A DNA stretch of 44,928 bases from a bacterium (lineage in GTDB: Bacteria > UBP6 > UBA1177), in the NCBI GenBank assembly GCA_016290135.1, contig JAEESW010000017.1, positions 1 through 44,928 on the forward strand, written 5' to 3'. The position numbers were made by a program, and so were the translations under genes. This document shows, one piece after another, positions 41,801 to 44,928 of the stretch (its first letter is position 1; every line of letters starts with the position of its first letter). A model generated the notes under the pieces. The model saw only the letters and a program-made list of their open reading frames with translations, made no database searches and had not been told where the DNA came from.

Positions 41801-44800
41801 GCGGAATTACAGTGATGAAGAGGAAGATTGTGACGGTATCTCAAACACAGTAACCGAAGAGATCAGATACAATGTTCCCGGTTCCCCGGTATACTTCAAA
41901 AATGCAGACGGTCAGGTGACAGTCAATCTTTACGATACGACAGATGAAGCAAGTCCCCTCAATTACATAATTCATTTTCTTTCGGATCCGTTGAATTACA
42001 GCAATGCAATAAATTTAAATATTACCTTGCCTGTGCCTGATTTTATAAGAGCAGATAATTTACATAAATCCGGGACAATGGCTTGTTCTGCTGTTTACAG
42101 CCTTGACGCGAATGAAAATATCATAAGCGCGATGCTGTCGCAGTACATATCGGACGGTATTGTCCCGAACTTGGGCTGGTGCAGCAACTCGGCATACCGC
42201 AGAGTAACGAACTACGAATGGAAAAGAGAAGACGACGACTGGGAAAAGCCTTATGATCTGAAGAGCGTTACTTATCCTGACGGAAAAGAGCGGGAATTTA
42301 CCTACGACTACGAGATATCAGAGGGCAGTGCCGGCAAAGTGTGGGGAGAAACCATAACCGGCAGCAACAATCAGAACACGCTTCAGACATGTTATGAATA
42401 CGACGAAAATTATCAGCTTGTTGCCCAGGGCATAGGTCCGGCAGGAAACTCCTGTATCCCTAAAAAGGGTTTCGGTTTTGATTCTTCAGGACTGTTGATG
42501 ACCCGTGATTATTCAATTGATGAAAATGACAGCGAAGTTCTTGAAAACAACTACATTTACGACTATCTCGGCAGAAAACTCGTTGAAAGAAATTCCGCAG
42601 GAGTATCGACGGTTTATGTCTACGACAGCCTTGACCGCGTAGTTTTCACATTTTTCGGCTGCAATGTCGACTCCAATTCTTTCGGGACAGTCTATAATCC
42701 ATACAATTTTGATGACAACAGTAATGCAGGAGAAGACGGAAGAGGAGTTGCATTTGACTATCACAACGATGAATTTCCGTATGCACGCTATATAAATCTC
42801 AACACCTGTGAATACTACCGCAAATACAAATACGATGTCATGAGCAATCTCGTCGAGACATATTTCTTTGAATACTGGGGAGCAGGCTCAAACAATCAGA
42901 TAGTTAAAAACACTACATCTCCCAAGATCATCAAGCAGAAAACTGAATACGACATGCTGGGCAGAGCAATAAGAAGCTGCCAGTTCGATGCAACAACTGC
43001 CGACCCGCAAAGAAGGTGCATAGAAACTGAGCATGACGCATTCGGAAACATCGTGAAAAAGAGTGAAAACGGTGAAGAGAGAATAATCACCTACGATCAC
43101 AGAAACAGACCGCTCACAGTGACAGTTGACGGACTTCCGACGGAACAATATTCCTACAGCAACAGCACTGCGGGCGGTTATTTCGGCTACGACTCGATCA
43201 GAAACAAATATGAAAACATCGATCCTCTTACGACCTACAAAGACAAATGGGGCAGAGCCGCGAAAAGCGTCGATCCGTTCGGAAACGAGACGGAAACAAC
43301 TTACGAAAGTGATTATTCCGACAACATCACTTCCCAGACCACGACTTCATCCACTATAAAAACAGGCGAAACAGCCTGGACTTATGATGATCTGGACAGA
43401 AAATTAAGTGAAACAAGAAAGCAGTTCATTCCCGGTTCGGAAAGCACGACCAATGTCAATCATGTGACCTGGTGGGATTATGACAGCATCGGTAATGTCA
43501 TTTCGGTAGAATCGAGTGACGGCACGAAACAGACTTATTCCTACGACACCTTGAACAGACCGGTAGAAACTGTAAATTATGAAAGGATCAATTCAAACTG
43601 GGTCGAAACATCCTCTTCTGAAAACTCCTACGACGCAAGCGGCAGGCTTTTCCGCACTGAGACGACAAAAGACAACAAAACCATTCGTGAAGACTACAGC
43701 TTCGACACTTTCGGGAGAATCACTTCGGTCAAAACGACCGATCCGGCAAATTCATCGCGCTACCGCGTCAAATTCTACAATACGGGCGGTCAGGTCATCT
43801 GGGAAACCGACGAGGAATCAGACAGTGATCCGCGCAATCTTGAAGACCTTGGCCTTTGGCATGTCGAAGTCGGCAACCAGAAATACTACACATACAACGC
43901 GTTCGGCGATCTTGAAAAGACTGTTTATGTTATGACCAATAACGGTAAAGGTTTCGGCTCTCCCGACATAAATCCGTGGCTTAATGACAGTCAGATCACG
44001 ACAAATTTCACCTATGACATTTTCGGGCGCATCACATCGAGGATTAACGACCGTTCCGGTGTTACGGAGTATAACTATTACGACACCAACGCAGCATCAA
44101 GCCACCGCCGCAACAAGCTCGAAAGCATTCAGATCACTCCGGCACTGACGGACAATGATACAGGGTATCAGGATTCAGACAGCAGCACTCAGACATACAC
44201 TTACACCTACAATGACAAAGGCGATGAATCAAGTGTCGAATACACTGAAGGCAACAGCTATTCAATGGAATTTGCTTTCACGCGTGACGATTACGGCAGG
44301 ATTACAGGCAAAACTTCGAACGGTTCAGTTCCGGTGACACAGACATTCACCTACAACAACAGAAACCTGCTTGAAACAGCGACAGACACAGTCGGCAACG
44401 CCGCGACAAGCGTGACAAGATACTACGATTCATTCGGCAACCCGTATTCAGAAGCGGTTTCGGCGAACAACATCACAAAAACAGTTTCACGCCGGATGAC
44501 CGATGCAAAAACATATCAGTTCACCTATCCTGACGGAAAAACTCTCCGCAAAACTGCAACCGGCAGCGATCTTGATTTGATTGAATACAACAATTCCGAA
44601 ATCGCTTCATACAGCCGCGCAAACGGCGTTCTGACTGCCGTCACAAAAGGTCAGAACCTCATCGAAACATTCAGCTACAACAACTGGAACATGCTCGACA
44701 ATCACACTGTCAGCAACGCAAACGCCGATATTTACGATATGAACTACGGCTATTCCCGCGGCTGGCACTTGATCGAGAAAGCTGACGGCATCAGGAACAC

Positions 44801-44928
44801 TTCCGATAAATACAGCTACGATTCATATTACCGCCTGAAGGAAGTCAAATACGATTTTGCGAACAATACAGCTGCACGAACCGACAGCTTCTTTGCTGAC
44901 GGCGTCCACAACATCGAACAGAGCACCG
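38835..44928 (+). CDS. Giant secreted EGF-like/LRR/YD-repeat (RHS-like) protein, 3' end outside window
   Basis: From ATG 38835 the frame stays open to the right edge (2031 codons, no stop). The signal peptide 'MKKCMLFAAVFFCFTSLSA' precedes the EGF-like units: 'VTCSGHGECHDDG' and 'CVCDEGY' (from C26), 'VTCSGHGSCSVV' and 'CTCEAGF', 'GVDCGTGGSC' and 'CSCDYGY', and later 'GGGICLNGRCLCSEGY'. Between the third and fourth, residues about 289-385 hold internalin-like leucine-rich repeats ('PSLSVLDISGNNIRDLSPLADCEEL'). From about residue 1130 on there are many YD-type repeats ('YDYLGRKLVERNSAGVSTVY', 'YDSLDRVV', 'YDHRNRPLTVTVDG', 'YDDLDRKLSETR'), as in RHS and teneurin-like shells. RHS proteins often enclose a variable carboxyl toxin; that part, if present, is beyond 44928. 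The protein is probably on the cell surface or released. No VgrG, immunity gene or secretion genes are seen in the window. Confidence 0.85.
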   Translation, partial: MKKCMLFAAVFFCFTSLSADWGEELCENVTCSGHGECHDDGEDEWCVCDEGYIADGLDCILGCDGVTCSGHGSCSVVSGAEVCTCEAGFYATGLNCILNEASTVDTLAILNETECYNTGNCHYRLIFATGAYDFTPALASLYDIIVNVLDSENVWHNYRKTVAQCVTEGVCDNVDAQYIDFWFQHEVNGNQYITVEVLGNGDDAYDDMYHDVQIDYCYGVDCGTGGSCDGTSGYPVCSCDYGYVLRNNYCEEGWFEDENLAAAVVELLQYKGYDVETETDIDPEILEDITYLPLRGKNISSLAGTGLFPSLSVLDISGNNIRDLSPLADCEELVILNMSGNPASDLSPLSTLPLVSLDISYSGVFDMQPLADMNTLEEIIFADRDNGKYEMLLHENFNAIDWLIDKNGTACLKPVYNSRTGMNVPVSNPDCSGGGICLNGRCLCSEGYYYDNGDCHAVSNCASDEHWDSDRHYCMPDKKDADCPEPPENAVISDKDQLEWNGTEYVLPAGRTLELCRYGDSSCANSACHWKCAGGYHFVKDDICASDAARNIPDSAYNQLILPNISRHDVALEPVPGVPSFAPVLKAGIYYDEKKNLVAGWHFDLPRVEFAIDGVGKIVPLESWDQKTVYVTMPWGKEEYSLPVEKKCFDSNDGPVDCGRYSSVKSVQVTYYPAPGQNVFSYIILGTTAEAYESFTNNFGHAISGSDDVWTVTRYGEDGSVTEFSRGRIFTAGEEEDYAKRPAYYTFMDYIPISKHTTREGRETSFSYEWDRTEMKGSYHHYNIRSARITDPLKRVIKIESLSNSENPSYGLIGRPDDDHKTVCRPLEGSLEISIGKVNINNTPVEPLRKIVEYNFSGGFDMSAEIYVKNGWIRRDSYSRNGNIFYLSSMAGKDSIGETTWEFTEENDTPDGYIERKKVKNQEYIVKTVKGNFYSPKQGKNPKYYSLSDAPYKTAAVYSIDGSGISGKKRIVEDYFTNWLQPAKKVTCERNYSDEEEDCDGISNTVTEEIRYNVPGSPVYFKNADGQVTVNLYDTTDEASPLNYIIHFLSDPLNYSNAINLNITLPVPDFIRADNLHKSGTMACSAVYSLDANENIISAMLSQYISDGIVPNLGWCSNSAYRRVTNYEWKREDDDWEKPYDLKSVTYPDGKEREFTYDYEISEGSAGKVWGETITGSNNQNTLQTCYEYDENYQLVAQGIGPAGNSCIPKKGFGFDSSGLLMTRDYSIDENDSEVLENNYIYDYLGRKLVERNSAGVSTVYVYDSLDRVVFTFFGCNVDSNSFGTVYNPYNFDDNSNAGEDGRGVAFDYHNDEFPYARYINLNTCEYYRKYKYDVMSNLVETYFFEYWGAGSNNQIVKNTTSPKIIKQKTEYDMLGRAIRSCQFDATTADPQRRCIETEHDAFGNIVKKSENGEERIITYDHRNRPLTVTVDGLPTEQYSYSNSTAGGYFGYDSIRNKYENIDPLTTYKDKWGRAAKSVDPFGNETETTYESDYSDNITSQTTTSSTIKTGETAWTYDDLDRKLSETRKQFIPGSESTTNVNHVTWWDYDSIGNVISVESSDGTKQTYSYDTLNRPVETVNYERINSNWVETSSSENSYDASGRLFRTETTKDNKTIREDYSFDTFGRITSVKTTDPANSSRYRVKFYNTGGQVIWETDEESDSDPRNLEDLGLWHVEVGNQKYYTYNAFGDLEKTVYVMTNNGKGFGSPDINPWLNDSQITTNFTYDIFGRITSRINDRSGVTEYNYYDTNAASSHRRNKLESIQITPALTDNDTGYQDSDSSTQTYTYTYNDKGDESSVEYTEGNSYSMEFAFTRDDYGRITGKTSNGSVPVTQTFTYNNRNLLETATDTVGNAATSVTRYYDSFGNPYSEAVSANNITKTVSRRMTDAKTYQFTYPDGKTLRKTATGSDLDLIEYNNSEIASYSRANGVLTAVTKGQNLIETFSYNNWNMLDNHTVSNANADIYDMNYGYSRGWHLIEKADGIRNTSDKYSYDSYYRLKEVKYDFANNTAARTDSFFADGVHNIEQST

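Overview
The window reads as chromosome of a Gram-negative (diderm) bacterium. It carries bamA, the lolC/lolD lipoprotein-export genes and many proteins with lipoprotein signal peptides. Several features suggest anaerobic or facultative growth: a 2-hydroxyacyl-CoA dehydratase-type activase and an NrdG-like radical-SAM activase. Asp-rich Kazal-like lipoproteins, a MopE-like 'CDNGIDD...DCADDDC' segment and a huge EGF/LRR/YD-repeat protein resemble what is seen in Myxococcota, Bradymonadota and other former deltaproteobacterial lineages. This taxonomic hint is weak and the lineage cannot be fixed from the window. No tRNA, rRNA, CRISPR array, insertion sequence or prophage was seen. No gene-free stretch exceeds 300 bases.

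Region 1-18269 is a single run of ten minus-strand genes, many overlapping or only a few bases apart. In transcription order they are: lipoprotein with Ca-site-like Asp repeats, lolC, lolD, bamA, apbE, a zinc-ribbon/STAND-like ATPase, recB, recD, a small nucleotidyltransferase-fold gene, and the tandem CoA-dehydratase activase, which is cut by the left window edge. It joins outer-membrane biogenesis, flavinylation, and RecBCD-type recombination without a recC in view.

Region 18453-22528 (plus strand) holds an orphan MalG-type permease, then an SDR, an NrdG-like activase and a UbiB-family kinase that are closely spaced. Region 22631-25210 is a three-gene unit: ECF sigma factor, membrane anti-sigma with FecR and TPR-like parts, and an acidic Kazal-like lipoprotein. 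A class III adenylate cyclase with a multi-TM amino-terminal module lies convergent to it (25239-27317). Divergent from the cyclase is the trkA-trkH potassium uptake pair (27475-30284), behind a good -35/-10 promoter.

Region 30386-31960 (minus) encodes a three-module thioredoxin-fold lipoprotein with two GILT-like CPYG domains around a CKEC domain. Region 32177-36339 (plus) contains wlbA- and wlbB-like genes for a diacetamido-uronic acid sugar, a thioredoxin-like protein without the first active-site Cys, a ZU5-like lipoprotein with seven AGDPIM repeats and three Cys-rich repeats, and an AqpZ-like water channel. Region 36422-38662 has pyrimidine nucleoside phosphorylase and a YhcC-like radical-SAM gene. 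From 38835 to the right edge one open frame of at least 2031 codons encodes a secreted EGF/LRR/YD-repeat (RHS-like) giant whose carboxyl end lies outside the window.

The most novel-looking parts are the triple thioredoxin lipoprotein, the sigma/anti-sigma/Kazal unit, the AGDPIM/Cys-repeat lipoprotein, the ATPase with a degenerate Walker B segment beside recBD, and the EGF/LRR/RHS giant.
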